Shown here: piece by piece, positions 41,642 to 49,871 of the stretch
Numbering within the stretch: position 1 is the first letter of the stretch
How the letters are laid out: each line of letters starts with the position of its first letter
Assembly: GCA_963841945.1 (NCBI GenBank)
Contig: CAWJFC010000012.1
Coordinates: 1-64,000 of the forward strand
Length of the DNA: 64,000 nucleotides
From: Acidiflorens sp963841945
GTDB taxonomy: Bacteria; Acidobacteriota; Terriglobia; Terriglobales; Acidobacteriaceae
Direction of reading: 5' to 3'
The notes under the pieces: generated by a model
What the model saw: the letters and a program-made list of their open reading frames with translations, nothing else
Database searches by the model: none
Told to the model about the DNA's origin: nothing
Made by a program: the position numbers and the translations under genes

Positions 41642-43087
41642 ATGCCAGAAAATATCGGACACGTCATCCAGGTCGCCGGCCCCGCCGTCGACGTGCAATT
41701 CGTCGAAGCCTCCATGCCTCCTATCTATGAGGCTCTGCGCGTCGTCAGCGACGGATTCACCGTCCCCACGCCCATCAACGTCATCCTCGAAGTTCAACAG
41801 CATCTCGGCGAAGGTCGCGTCCGCTGCGTCGCCATGGAGCCGACCGACGGTATGGTCCGCGGCATGAATGCCATTGATCTCGGCGGCCCTATCTCGGTGC
41901 CCGTCGGCCGTGGCACTCTCGGTCGCGTCATGAACGTCATCGGCGAACCCGTCGATCGCCTCGGCCCCATCGCCGCCACCAAAAGAATGCCGATTCACCG
42001 TCTGGCTCCTGCGTTCGACGAGCAATCCACTACCGCCGAAATGTTCGAGACCGGCGTCAAGGTCGTCGATCTGATCCAGCCCTTCTTGAAGGGCGGCAAA
42101 ATCGGCCTCTTCGGCGGTGCTGGCGTCGGTAAAACCGTCGTCATTATGGAGCTCATCAACAACGTCGCCAAGCAGCACGGCGGCTTTTCCGTTTTTGCCG
42201 GAGTCGGCGAGCGCACCCGCGAAGGCAACGACCTTTGGCTCGAAATGTCCGAGTCGGGCGTCATCAAGCCCGGCAAGCCGGATGAATCCAAAGCCGCGCT
42301 GATCTATGGCCAGATGACCGAGCCTCCCGGTGCGCGTCTCCGCGTCGCGCTCACCGCGCTTACGGTAGCCGAATTTTTCCGCGACGAAGAAGGCAGCGAC
42401 ACCCTCCTCTTCATCGACAACATCTTCCGTTTCACACAGGCTGGATCGGAAGTCTCCGCGCTCCTCGGCCGTATGCCGAGCGCCGTAGGTTATCAGCCCA
42501 ACTTAGCCACCGAAATGGGTGAGTTACAAGAGCGCATTACTTCCACTAAGAAAGGTTCCGTAACATCGGTGCAGGCCATTTACGTGCCCGCCGACGACCT
42601 TACCGACCCCGCGCCGGCCACAACCTTCGCCCATTTGGATGCCACCACCGTTCTTTCGCGTGCACTGACCGAAATAGGCATCTATCCCGCCGTCGATCCG
42701 CTCGCTTCCACCTCGCGCATTCTCGATCCCCGCATCGTCGGCCAGGATCACTACGACGTCGCCCAGATGGTGAAGAAGACGCTGCAAACTTACAAGGACT
42801 TGCAGGACATCATCGCCATCCTCGGTATCGACGAACTCAGCGAAGACCAGAAACTTACCGTCGCCCGCGCCCGTAAGATCCAGAAATTCCTCTCGCAGCC
42901 GTTCTTCGTCGCCGAGCAATTCACCGGCACGCCCGGACGCTACGTAAAGATCGCCGACACGGTAAAAGGTTTCCGGGGCATCGTGGAAGGGAAGTACGAC
43001 GACATCCCCGAACAGGCCTTCTATATGAAAGGCACGATCGAAGAAGTAATAGAGACAGCCGAGAAGATGAAAGCAGTAGCAGCATAG
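41642..43087 (+). CDS. atpD: ATP synthase F1 subunit beta (catalytic)
   Basis: A 481-residue catalytic subunit. The Walker A motif is GGAGVGKT (about residues 157-164: IGLFGGAGVGKTVVIMELIN), with the catalytic Glu in VGERTREGNDLWLEM. Walker B is TLLFIDNIFRFTQAG, followed by EVSALLGRMPSAVGYQPNLA and the C-terminal DELSEDQKLTVARARKIQKF, the DELSEED region that contacts gamma (here DELSEDQ). All key residues are present. It lies 284 bp after atpG, with repeats in the spacer, and 128 bp before atpC. Confidence 0.97.
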   Translation: MPENIGHVIQVAGPAVDVQFVEASMPPIYEALRVVSDGFTVPTPINVILEVQQHLGEGRVRCVAMEPTDGMVRGMNAIDLGGPISVPVGRGTLGRVMNVIGEPVDRLGPIAATKRMPIHRLAPAFDEQSTTAEMFETGVKVVDLIQPFLKGGKIGLFGGAGVGKTVVIMELINNVAKQHGGFSVFAGVGERTREGNDLWLEMSESGVIKPGKPDESKAALIYGQMTEPPGARLRVALTALTVAEFFRDEEGSDTLLFIDNIFRFTQAGSEVSALLGRMPSAVGYQPNLATEMGELQERITSTKKGSVTSVQAIYVPADDLTDPAPATTFAHLDATTVLSRALTEIGIYPAVDPLASTSRILDPRIVGQDHYDVAQMVKKTLQTYKDLQDIIAILGIDELSEDQKLTVARARKIQKFLSQPFFVAEQFTGTPGRYVKIADTVKGFRGIVEGKYDDIPEQAFYMKGTIEEVIETAEKMKAVAA

Positions 43088-43215
43088 AAGTGCTTGCTGT
43101 AAAGGTAAGCAGCCAACGGTAGGCTGGCGGCGAGTAGCCAGTCGGTGGCGACGAAACGTGAAATTGTCACCGAAAAGCGAACGACGAAAGCGAATAGCGA
43201 GTAGCGAACAGCGAT

Positions 43216-43623
43216 ATGCCCGACACCTTTGAACTCGAAATCGTCACCCCCGAAAAGCAGGTGGTGAAAAATGTCGCCGCCGACGAAGCTCAGATTCCCG
43301 GCCAGAACGGCTATCTCGGAGTCCTGCCCGGCCACGCTCCTCTCATCACCGAGTTAAAGGCCGGCGCGCTCACCTACCGCGCCAGCGGCGCCACTCACAC
43401 CCTCGCCGTAGCCTGGGGATTCGCCGAGGTTCTACCAGACAAAGTCACTATCCTCGCCGAGACCGCCGAGCGTCCGCAGGACATCGACGTAGCCCGCGCC
43501 GAAAAATCCAAGGCGCGCGCCGAAGAGCGCCTGAAAAGCAATAATCCGGACGTCGACTACGACCGCGCCGAAGATGCCCTCGAGCGCGCCGAAACCCGCA
43601 TCAAAGTCGCGTCGGAGAAATAA
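43216..43623 (+). CDS. atpC: ATP synthase F1 subunit epsilon
   Basis: A 135-residue protein. The N-terminal beta-sandwich (about 1-85) has FELEIVTPEKQVVKNVAADE, then QIPGQNGYLGVLPGHAPLIT with ELKAGALTYRASG; the C-terminal helical hairpin (about 90-135) has ARAEKSKARAEERLKSNNPD. It blocks rotation or couples gamma to the c ring. The stop codon TAA is followed directly by the GTG start of the 3-hydroxyacyl-CoA dehydrogenase gene, so the latter is probably translated from the atp transcript. Confidence 0.95.
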   Translation: MPDTFELEIVTPEKQVVKNVAADEAQIPGQNGYLGVLPGHAPLITELKAGALTYRASGATHTLAVAWGFAEVLPDKVTILAETAERPQDIDVARAEKSKARAEERLKSNNPDVDYDRAEDALERAETRIKVASEK

Positions 43624-44475
43624 GTGACCATCCAACGCGTAGGCGTAATCGGCGCAGGCACCATGGGCAACGGCATTGCCCACGTCTTCGCCCGCAGCGG
43701 CTTCAACGTTGTCCTCTGCGATGTCGACCAGCGCTTCCTCGATCGCGGCCTTCAAACCATCGCCAAAAATCTCGACCGCGAACTCGCCAAAGCCAAAATC
43801 ACCGCCGCCGACAAGGACGCAACTCTAGCCCGCATCAGGCCCGTCCTCGATCGCGCCCAACTCGCCGATTGCGACCTCGTCGTCGAAGCCGCCACTGAAA
43901 AATTCGAAATCAAATCCGAAATCTTCCGTGATCTCGACCGCCTCCTGAAGCCCGAGGTCATCCTCGCCTCCAACACTTCCTCCATCTCCATCACCAAAAT
44001 CGCCGCCCTCACCAAGCGCCCCGACAAAGTCATCGGCATGCACTTCTTCAATCCCGTTCCGGTGATGAAGTTAGTCGAAGTAATTCGCGGCCTCGCCACT
44101 TCACAATCGACTTACGAAACCGTCCGCGACCTCGCCATCAAACTCGAAAAAACTCCCGTCGAAGTCAACGACGCGCCCGGCTTCGTCTCCAATCGCGTCC
44201 TCATGCCCCTGCTCAACGAGGCCATGTTCGCCGTCATGGAAGGCGTCGCCACGCCGCAGGCCGTCGACGAAGTCTTCAAGCTCGGCATGGCGCACCCCAT
44301 GGGCCCGCTCACACTCGCCGATTTCATCGGCCTCGACGTCTGCCTCGACATCATGCGCGTCCTGCAGGATGGTCTCGGCGACCCCAAATATCGTCCCTGC
44401 CCGCTGCTCATCAAAATGGTCGATGCCGGCTGGCTCGGCCGCAAAAGCGGTCGCGGCTTCTACACTTACAACTGA
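43624..44475 (+). CDS. 3-hydroxybutyryl-CoA (3-hydroxyacyl-CoA) dehydrogenase
   Basis: A 283-residue NAD-dependent enzyme that interconverts 3-hydroxyacyl-CoA and 3-oxoacyl-CoA. The Rossmann motif is GVIGAGTMGNGIAHVFARSG (residues 5-24), the catalytic His is in GMHFFNPVPVMKLVEVI, Glu in VVEAATE and Asn in DAPGFVSNRVLMPLLNEA. The C-terminal dimer domain has LGMAHPMGPLTLADFIGLDV and ends GWLGRKSGRGFYTYN. Single-domain length is typical of HbdA/PaaH. It starts with GTG at zero distance from atpC, an unusual operon partner for ATP synthase, perhaps just growth-linked co-expression. Confidence 0.93.
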   Translation: MTIQRVGVIGAGTMGNGIAHVFARSGFNVVLCDVDQRFLDRGLQTIAKNLDRELAKAKITAADKDATLARIRPVLDRAQLADCDLVVEAATEKFEIKSEIFRDLDRLLKPEVILASNTSSISITKIAALTKRPDKVIGMHFFNPVPVMKLVEVIRGLATSQSTYETVRDLAIKLEKTPVEVNDAPGFVSNRVLMPLLNEAMFAVMEGVATPQAVDEVFKLGMAHPMGPLTLADFIGLDVCLDIMRVLQDGLGDPKYRPCPLLIKMVDAGWLGRKSGRGFYTYN

Positions 44476-44511
44476 TCGCACAGGCCGCCCGCCGTTCATT
44501 ACAATTCTTCT

Positions 44512-44952
44512 ATGCCGACTTCAGCCACAGATTCAGCCACCGAAGTTCTCTCCAGCCAAAAATCCGGCAGCGATATCCCTTACTACCTCGGTGCGATTTT
44601 CTTCGGCGCTGCCGCTGCCTGGGTCGACGTCAAGGTCGGTGATCTCCTCCTGACCGCCACCATCGTTGTCTCCTCCTGCATCCTCCTCGGCTTCCTGCGC
44701 CCGCGCCGCCCCTGGCGCTGGTTCCTCATCATCGGCGTCTGCATCCCCGTCGCCGAATGGCTGGCATACTTCTTCTTGACCCAAAAGCCCACGCGCGCCC
44801 AGGTCTACGAGTCGTTTCTCGCTTTCCTTCCCGGCATCGCCGGTTCGGTCGGTGGAGCGCTCGGCCGCACCGTGGTGAACAACCTCTTCGAGAAGCCGCC
44901 GGATAACGCGGAGATCCTCCGCGCGCGCTCTACTGCTCCACCAAAGTCCTGA
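44512..44952 (+). CDS. Small multi-pass membrane protein, unknown
   Basis: A 146-residue protein with hydrophobic segments at about 24-42 (YYLGAIFFGAAAAWVDVKVG), 45-62, 70-90 and a weaker amphipathic one at about 105-122 (FLAFLPGIAGSVGGALGRTV). The tail is polar. The family is not recognised. It lies 36 bp after the dehydrogenase gene on the same strand and may be the last gene of this transcript. Its 3' end overlaps the stop of the convergent ArsR-type gene by 23 bp. Confidence 0.65.
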   Translation: MPTSATDSATEVLSSQKSGSDIPYYLGAIFFGAAAAWVDVKVGDLLLTATIVVSSCILLGFLRPRRPWRWFLIIGVCIPVAEWLAYFFLTQKPTRAQVYESFLAFLPGIAGSVGGALGRTVVNNLFEKPPDNAEILRARSTAPPKS

Positions 44953-45274
44953 GCCGCCCCAGCGCCCTGTCCCACTCGCCGGAAACCAGATCCAGATATT
45001 CCTTCAATCCCAGAATCGCCCGCGGCTCAAACGCAAATAGACTCTCGCGCCCCGCGCGCTCGCCTCGCACAATGCCCGCGCCCTCCAGCACCCGCAGATG
45101 CTTGGTAACGGCCTGCCGGGTCAGCCGCGTCCCGCGCGTCAACCGCGAGATGGAATGCGGCTGTCCATCCGTCAGTTTCATCACCAGCGCCAGCCGCGTC
45201 TCGTCGCCCAGCGCGGCGAACGCCTCCGCCTGAGCCCGTAGACGCACCCGCGCGCTATTACTTTTTCGCGACAT
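44930..45274 (-). CDS. ArsR-family regulator paired with SRPBCC gene
   Basis: A 114-residue winged-helix repressor. The DNA-binding part has AFAALGDETRLALVMKLTDG, then HSISRLTRGTRLTRQAVTKHLRVLEGAGIV, and the wing GERAGRESLFAFEP. It has no cysteine, so it is not a metal sensor; it belongs to the group that is commonly encoded with SRPBCC/AHSA1 proteins. Its start overlaps the end of the SRPBCC gene by 17 bp, so the two are co-translated. A perfect palindrome before the SRPBCC gene is the likely operator. Confidence 0.9.
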   Translation of the reverse strand: MSRKSNSARVRLRAQAEAFAALGDETRLALVMKLTDGQPHSISRLTRGTRLTRQAVTKHLRVLEGAGIVRGERAGRESLFAFEPRAILGLKEYLDLVSGEWDRALGRLRTLVEQ

Positions 45275-45719
45275 ATCGCTCGATGTTCTTCATCTGCTCC
45301 GTCCAGCCGCCCTCGTTTCTGCGGAACGATTCCATCCGCCACTCGGCCGGAATGTTCTCAAATCCTGATTCGGTCACCACCAGCAGCGTCCCGTTCGTCG
45401 TCTTCTCCAGACGGAACTCGACCCGCGTCTTCGGATCCTTCGCGTAATCGTGGGCATACTGCGCCTTATCCAGCGACCTCGGATGCGCCCAGGTAAACGA
45501 AAACACCCGCTCCGGCTCCATCTTCTCGACCACCGCCTCCCATCTCACATACTCATATCCCGGATAAGTCATATGGCCGGTCGATTTCTCTCCCGTCACA
45601 AACGGCCCATCCAGCTTGACCAGAAACCATTCGCCAAACTGGCGGTAATCCGTAAGCGCCTGCCACACCCGCGCCACCGGCGCCTTAAGTTCGATCCGCT
45701 TCTCGATACGTGTATCCAT
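45258..45719 (-). CDS. SRPBCC (AHSA1-type) ligand-binding protein
   Basis: A 153-residue protein from the ATG at 45719 (the frame is open 12 codons further, across the operator). It shows the AHSA1/START-like pattern: RIEKRIELKAPVARVWQALT, FGEWFLVKLDGPFVTGEKST, FSFTWAHPRSL, VEFRLEKTTNGTLLVVTESGF and GGWTEQMKNIERYV. Such proteins bind hydrophobic ligands in a helix-grip cavity. It is the first gene of a two-gene unit with the ArsR-type repressor. Physiological ligand unknown. Confidence 0.9.
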   Translation of the reverse strand: MDTRIEKRIELKAPVARVWQALTDYRQFGEWFLVKLDGPFVTGEKSTGHMTYPGYEYVRWEAVVEKMEPERVFSFTWAHPRSLDKAQYAHDYAKDPKTRVEFRLEKTTNGTLLVVTESGFENIPAEWRMESFRRNEGGWTEQMKNIERYVAKK

Positions 45720-45725
45720 AATTAA

Positions 45726-45747
45726 GCAACCTCCAGGTTGCATAATA
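45726..45747 (-). promoter_or_regulatory. Operator palindrome and -10 box of the SRPBCC/ArsR unit
   Basis: GCAACCT-CC-AGGTTGC (45726-45741) is a perfect 7-bp inverted repeat, and directly next to it on the minus strand lies TATTAT (45747-45742), a good -10 box. The start codon of the SRPBCC gene is 6 bp beyond. Binding here by the ArsR-type protein would block transcription start. Confidence 0.65.
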
Positions 45748-45830
45748 CGCTCCATGTCTCCAAAAGAGCAACGTTTTGGTTGCCTATTGTATTTTCAATA
45801 TCCAAGTTTCCATACCTCGTTTAGCGCCCT

Positions 45831-45885
45831 GTCATCCTGAGCGTAGCGCCGCGAGCGAAGCGAGCAAGCGCAGTCGAAGGATCCC
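45831..45885. repeat. GTCATCCTGAGCG-type dispersed element
   Basis: The stretch from GTCATCCTGAGCG to GTCGAAGGATCC with GCGAGCGAAGCGAGC in the middle is a type of intergenic repeat that I recall from many acidobacterial and other soil genomes. Only this copy is seen in the window. Confidence 0.45.
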
Positions 45886-45922
45886 TGCGTTCTTTGTCAG
45901 TTGGCTGGAATCCGGCACGAAC

Positions 45923-45990
45923 GGGAAGGGCACGAGTTCCACTCGTGCCGTAAATCGCGCCCAATCCACGGCGGCTTCCAGCCGCTGAGG
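45923..45990. repeat. Composite two-hairpin REP-like element, copy A
   Basis: A GGCACGAGT/ACTCGTGCC hairpin (45923-45951) is followed by a GCGGCT-TCC-AGCCGC hairpin (45971-45985) and GAGGCAAT. The same two hairpins in the same order and spacing recur at 55492-55560, so the whole 65- to 70-bp unit is the repeat. Confidence 0.8.
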
Positions 45991-46117
45991 CAATCCCGAC
46001 CGGAGAAAATACTTTCTCAGTAAACCGTCTAGCCGTCCGCCCCTCCGTGCCCCCAAAGGTGCCGGACCCGCAAAAATTCCTCCCCTTCCACAGCCGCTCA
46101 CGATAAGCTCACGCTAT

Positions 46118-46942
46118 ATGGCAGTGTCGGTTTCCGTGCTGGCCAGCGGCAGTCGTGGCAACTGTGCCCTCGTCGCCAGCAGCTCAACCCGAATCCTCGT
46201 CGATGCCGGTCTTTCCGCGCGCGAAACCTTCAAGCGACTTCGCGGACTCGGCGAGCGCACCGAAGACATCTCCGCCATCCTCATCACCCACGAGCATTCC
46301 GACCACGTTGCCGGGCTTGAGCGTCTCGCAACAAAACTGAACGTTCCTGTCTACCTTACCGAAGGCACGCACCACGCCTGGAATCACGCCTGCCGCGATA
46401 CAGTTCACAAAACTGTTCAACCCGATGGCCAGCTCCCCGAGCTTCCCAAGTCCGAGCATTTTTTCGCCGGTCGCAGCTTTCGCATCGGCGATATCGAAAT
46501 CCAGCCCTTCACCATCCCCCACGACGCCGCCGATCCCGTCGGCTTCACCTTCCGCGCCGAGGGCATCAAAATCGGTTTCGCAACCGACCTTGGTTACATG
46601 CCCGTCAGTGTACGCAACCATTTGCGTGGATCGACCGTCCTACTCATTGAATCTAACCATGATGTAGAAAGACTGCGTTTCGGCCCTTATCCCTGGTCGG
46701 TCAAGCAGCGCGTGATGAGCCGTGTGGGCCATCTTTCCAACGATGCCCTCGCGGAATTCTTCACCAACGACTATGATGGAACTGCCGAGTACGTAGTATT
46801 GGCGCATCTCTCTGAACAAAATAATCATCCCGAAATCGCGCGGGCCTCGGCGGAGCAAGCCCTGCGCGGACGTCAGGGCCTCTGGAATAACCGTGTCCTG
46901 CTTGCAGCCCAGACCGAGGCGATCGCGCCCATCCGGTTCTAA
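46118..46942 (+). CDS. YycJ-type metallo-beta-lactamase-fold hydrolase
   Basis: A 274-residue protein with the zinc motif HEHSDH (in ILITHEHSDHVAGLERL, about residues 57-73), further ligands in FTIPHDAADPVGF and FATDLGYM, and a late His in YVVLAHLSEQNNHPE. The N-terminus VSVLASGSRGNCALVASSST is diagnostic of the YycJ/WalJ group, probably nucleases or phosphodiesterases involved in cell-wall or DNA metabolism. Length is usual. It stands alone on the plus strand, with the next gene 43 bp downstream possibly co-transcribed. Confidence 0.92.
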   Translation: MAVSVSVLASGSRGNCALVASSSTRILVDAGLSARETFKRLRGLGERTEDISAILITHEHSDHVAGLERLATKLNVPVYLTEGTHHAWNHACRDTVHKTVQPDGQLPELPKSEHFFAGRSFRIGDIEIQPFTIPHDAADPVGFTFRAEGIKIGFATDLGYMPVSVRNHLRGSTVLLIESNHDVERLRFGPYPWSVKQRVMSRVGHLSNDALAEFFTNDYDGTAEYVVLAHLSEQNNHPEIARASAEQALRGRQGLWNNRVLLAAQTEAIAPIRF

Positions 46943-46985
46943 CTGGCTGATTAACTTACTGATTCACTCTACTGGTTAACTTTTT

Positions 46986-47426
46986 ATGAGCGAGTGCGTG
47001 GAACCCATGGTCGGGAAGATCCTTGCGGGATGGCGCTATGACATCTCCGGCATCGCTCCCGAAATGCGCGAGGACTATGAGCAGCACTTCGCCCAATGCG
47101 AGCGCTGCCGCAGCCACCAAAAGCTCCACCGCGTTATCGATATCTCCCTCATCGTCCTCGCCTCCGCCTCAGCCGCCGTCTTCCTCCTCGCCTTTGCCGC
47201 CATTCGTTACTTCGAGCCGCGCCACGCCTTCTGGCTCGAAGTTGGAGCCCTCGCCGGCTTCGCTCTCTCCGCGCTCATCTGGCTCATCGTCGCCGTCGCC
47301 ACCCCCGCGCCCACCGTCATGGTCGATGCCGCACTCCTCGGCGCGCGCCGCGTTCACGACCGCCTGCCCGCCGAAATCCGCGAACGTCTACCCGAAGAGC
47401 TGCGCGTAAGAATCACCGGCTCGTAG
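46986..47426 (+). CDS. Zinc-finger anti-sigma-like membrane protein
   Basis: A 146-residue protein. The N-terminal cytoplasmic part has a H-x3-C-x2-C motif (His34, Cys38, Cys41 in HFAQCERCRSHQK), as in anti-sigma-factor zinc domains. Two membrane helices follow (about 50-70: VIDISLIVLASASAAVFLLA; and 80-105), then a soluble tail of about 40 residues. No sigma factor gene is near, so an anti-sigma role is uncertain; it may be a simple membrane zinc protein. It lies 43 bp after the YycJ-type gene on the same strand. Confidence 0.7.
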   Translation: MSECVEPMVGKILAGWRYDISGIAPEMREDYEQHFAQCERCRSHQKLHRVIDISLIVLASASAAVFLLAFAAIRYFEPRHAFWLEVGALAGFALSALIWLIVAVATPAPTVMVDAALLGARRVHDRLPAEIRERLPEELRVRITGS

Positions 47427-47451
47427 AGAGCATGGGACCCGAGTTACTTTC

Positions 47452-47699
47452 GGGGTTGTTCTCCGATTCGGGTTGCCCTTGTTTTTTGGGCTGCTCTTAA
47501 TTTTGGAGTTGCTCTTGTTTTTGGGGTTGCTCTAGCTTTTGGAGTTGCTCTTGATTGTGCCGTTGCCCTTGTTCTTGGGGCTGCTCTTGATTGTGCCGTT
47601 GCTCTTGGGGTTGTTCTTGATTGTGCCCTTGCACTTGTTTTTGGGGCCGCTCTAGCTTTTGGGGTTGCTCTAGCTTTTAGGGTTGCTCTAGCTTTTAGG
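47452..47699. repeat. Minisatellite with about 14 units of 18 bp
   Basis: Units vary around GGGGTTGCTCTAGCTTTT and GGAGTTGCTCTTGATTGT; two units are shortened. A further copy lies at about 47930-47948. Because 18 is a multiple of three, the array is open on the minus strand (frame 47788-47444), giving a repeated ATPKAR/ATPKTR peptide reminiscent of basic histone-H1-like tails. With no recognised start context or domain, I do not call this a gene, but expression cannot be excluded. Confidence 0.8.
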
Positions 47700-48032
47700 T
47701 GGCGCAACGCTTGAGTGTGGTCGTGAGAGCTCAATTTTAAGCAAAGCGGTGCAGCAGATAGAAGGAGACTCGGGTCCCGGAGGGACAAGCCAGCTTAGCC
47801 CCGCGCTTCAGCGCGGGGAAAGCGGAACAGAAGATTCAAGTCCCGGAGGGACGACCCAGTTCTCACGCCCATGCGCTGGGATCGTGCCCAGTTCTGACTT
47901 GCGGCTTTAACAGGCTGCGGAAAAACTGGGGTGTTGCTCTAGCTTTTGGGTGGCGCAGCGCTTCAGCCGCTGCGATACTGCCCACTTTTGATTCGCGGCT
48001 TTAGCCGCTGAGGGGAGCCCGCAGCAGCGAAC
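47700..48032. repeat. Cluster of short palindromes after the minisatellite
   Basis: No gene is supported here. The stretch holds GTCCCGGAGGGAC twice (47774-47786 and 47840-47852), the hairpin CCCCGCGCT/AGCGCGGGG (47799-47818), and the hairpin GCGGCTTTAGCCGC (about 47996-48009). It also holds two pieces with GGTGGCGCAGCGCTT-like wording (about 47698 and 47950). These are typical small intergenic elements of this genome. Confidence 0.6.
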
Positions 48033-48362
48033 ATGACTGTAACCTCTAAAGCTACGTCTATTCTGCTGATCGCCTTATTGGCATCCGCCTGCTGCATGGC
48101 CCAACCTCTTCATCCGCTCGCCCAACTCCCCGCCCCTTCTGGTGGATGCCATCATCACAGCCCCTCGGCTCCGCCCTCCCACGCCTGCTGCCTCACCGGC
48201 CACGATGCCGCCATGCCGCAGCTCTCCCGCGCCGAGCGTCCGCCCGTCCAACCCATTTCCCGCATCCACCTCGAGCCTTCCCGCGCCACCGCCATCGATC
48301 GCGCCCTAGCCTGCTCTCCACTCCCCGCCGAATCCCCCGGCGCAACTCCTCTTCGCGTCTAG
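48033..48362 (+). CDS. Small exported His/Cys-rich protein, possible copper protein
   Basis: A 109-residue protein with a signal peptide (about 1-24, SILLIALLASACCMAQ; Cys residues could make it a lipoprotein). The mature part has a metal-site-like segment: GGCHHHSPS, then SHACCLTGHDAAM (about 38-60), with four His, three Cys and a Met close together. The rest is Pro/Arg-rich. It precedes by 70 bp a Met/His-rich outer-membrane protein gene on the same strand. I do not recognise a named family; copper or other soft-metal binding is inferred from composition and the neighbour. Confidence 0.65.
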   Translation: MTVTSKATSILLIALLASACCMAQPLHPLAQLPAPSGGCHHHSPSAPPSHACCLTGHDAAMPQLSRAERPPVQPISRIHLEPSRATAIDRALACSPLPAESPGATPLRV

Positions 48363-48432
48363 CATCTCTCCTACGTGAGCCGCGATCGCGGCTTCATCGT
48401 ACTCGCTTCACTTCCACGCATGAGGAGTCTAG

Positions 48433-49731
48433 ATGCGCGCACTAATCTGCTATCTCGTCATTTTCGGATTGCCCGCTCTATCACTCGCCCAGACCAACAT
48501 GCCCGGCATGAACATGGACATGTCCTCATCCGCGCCCGCCTGGCTGCCCTCCGCCCACGTCAGCTCCGGCACCGGATGGCAGCCCGCCGCCATCGTTCCC
48601 CACGCATGGATGAAGATGAAATCCATCCACGGCTGGGACCTCATGGCCCACGGCGTCGTCTTCATCGACTACAACCAAGCCGGCGGCCCGCGCGGCGAAG
48701 GCAAAGCCGAATCCGTCAACTGGGCCATGCTCATGCAGCAGCACAATCTCGCCGGTGGCACACTCCTCTTTCGCGAGATGCTCTCCGCCGAGCCGCTCAC
48801 CGCCCCGCATCCCGGCTTTCCCGAACTCTTCCAAACCGGCGAGACCTATCACGGCCAGCCGCTCGTCGATCACCAGCATCCGCACAACGTCTTTTCCGAA
48901 CTCGCCCTCAACTACACCCGCCCGCTCGGCGGCCAGACTTCCTGGCAGAAAATTTCCTGGCTCTTCTACGGCGGTGCCGCCGGCGAGCCCGCGCTCGGCC
49001 CCGTCGCCTACATCCATCGCGCCTCCGCCGCCGAACTCCCGATGGCGCCGCTCTCTCACCATCTTCAAGATTCAACCCACATCAGCTTCGGCGTCCTCAC
49101 CACCGGCCTCATCATCTCGCGTCTCAAGCTCGAAGCCTCCGCCTTCAACGGTCGCGAGCCCGGCGAAAAACGTTACGAGATCAATTTTGCCCCGCTCGAT
49201 TCCTGGTCCACCCGCCTCAGCCTAGCCCCGTCCCGTAACTGGACCGCCCAATACAGCTATGGACGCCTCGAGCATCCCGAAGCCCTCGAACCCGGCAGCC
49301 AGCGCCGTCAGACCGCCTCCGTCGAATACGTTCGTCCACTCACCGGCAAACTAGGCGACGGCTCCTGGGCCACCTCCCTGATTTGGGGACGAGTTCACAA
49401 AGTAGCCGACAACCATAACCTCAACGGCTACCTGCTGGAGAGCACGCTGAACTTCATGTCCAAGAATTACGCCTTCACGCGCCTCGAACTGGTCGACAAA
49501 GACGAGCTATTTCCGAGCAATCCGCTCGCGCCCAGCTACCGCATCGGAGCCTACACCTTCGGAGGCGAGCGCGATCTGGTTCAATCGAAGCTCTGGCAAT
49601 TCGCCGTCGGCGCAGATCTGACCTTCTATTCCAAACCGGAAAGCCTGAGCGCCTCCTACGGCGCCAATCCCATCTCGTTCCAGGTTTTCCTGCGCCTGCG
49701 TCCAGCGCGCAGCGCACACCACGCCCACTAA
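48433..49731 (+). CDS. Met/His-rich outer-membrane beta-barrel, possibly copper-related
   Basis: A 432-residue exported protein. After the signal peptide (about 1-19) it has a Met-rich motif NMPGMNMDMSS (about 22-32) and a His-rich C-terminus (SAHHAH). The body has alternating beta strands with aromatic ends, as in outer-membrane barrels, with VDHQHPHNVFSELAL, LSHHLQDSTHISFGV and HGVVFIDYNQAGG. The Met motif resembles copper-binding stretches in PcoB/CopB and multicopper proteins, but no similarity by eye in the rest. The upstream small His/Cys-rich gene supports a metal role. Alternative: a porin of unknown substrate. Confidence 0.7.
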   Translation: MRALICYLVIFGLPALSLAQTNMPGMNMDMSSSAPAWLPSAHVSSGTGWQPAAIVPHAWMKMKSIHGWDLMAHGVVFIDYNQAGGPRGEGKAESVNWAMLMQQHNLAGGTLLFREMLSAEPLTAPHPGFPELFQTGETYHGQPLVDHQHPHNVFSELALNYTRPLGGQTSWQKISWLFYGGAAGEPALGPVAYIHRASAAELPMAPLSHHLQDSTHISFGVLTTGLIISRLKLEASAFNGREPGEKRYEINFAPLDSWSTRLSLAPSRNWTAQYSYGRLEHPEALEPGSQRRQTASVEYVRPLTGKLGDGSWATSLIWGRVHKVADNHNLNGYLLESTLNFMSKNYAFTRLELVDKDELFPSNPLAPSYRIGAYTFGGERDLVQSKLWQFAVGADLTFYSKPESLSASYGANPISFQVFLRLRPARSAHHAH

Positions 49732-49871
49732 GTCGCGCAAACGCGCAGACGAACTTTGGAAACCAGAAGAATCGCCATACCCCACGCCCCCCGAGCCTGG
49801 AAAATTAAAATCGTTGAGATTGGATGGTGACACGTCAATGTGCGTTGTGAGGCGGAGCGAGCGCCACCAGG

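Noticed and set aside
47444..47788. 114-codon basic repeat protein read from the minisatellite
   Set aside because: Openness follows from the 18-bp period; no recognised N-terminal domain or ribosome binding site. Kept only as a repeat and a finding.
45831..47852. CRISPR-like arrays among the intergenic repeats
   Set aside because: Repeats are palindromes or contiguous units without unique spacers of constant length, and no cas gene is present.
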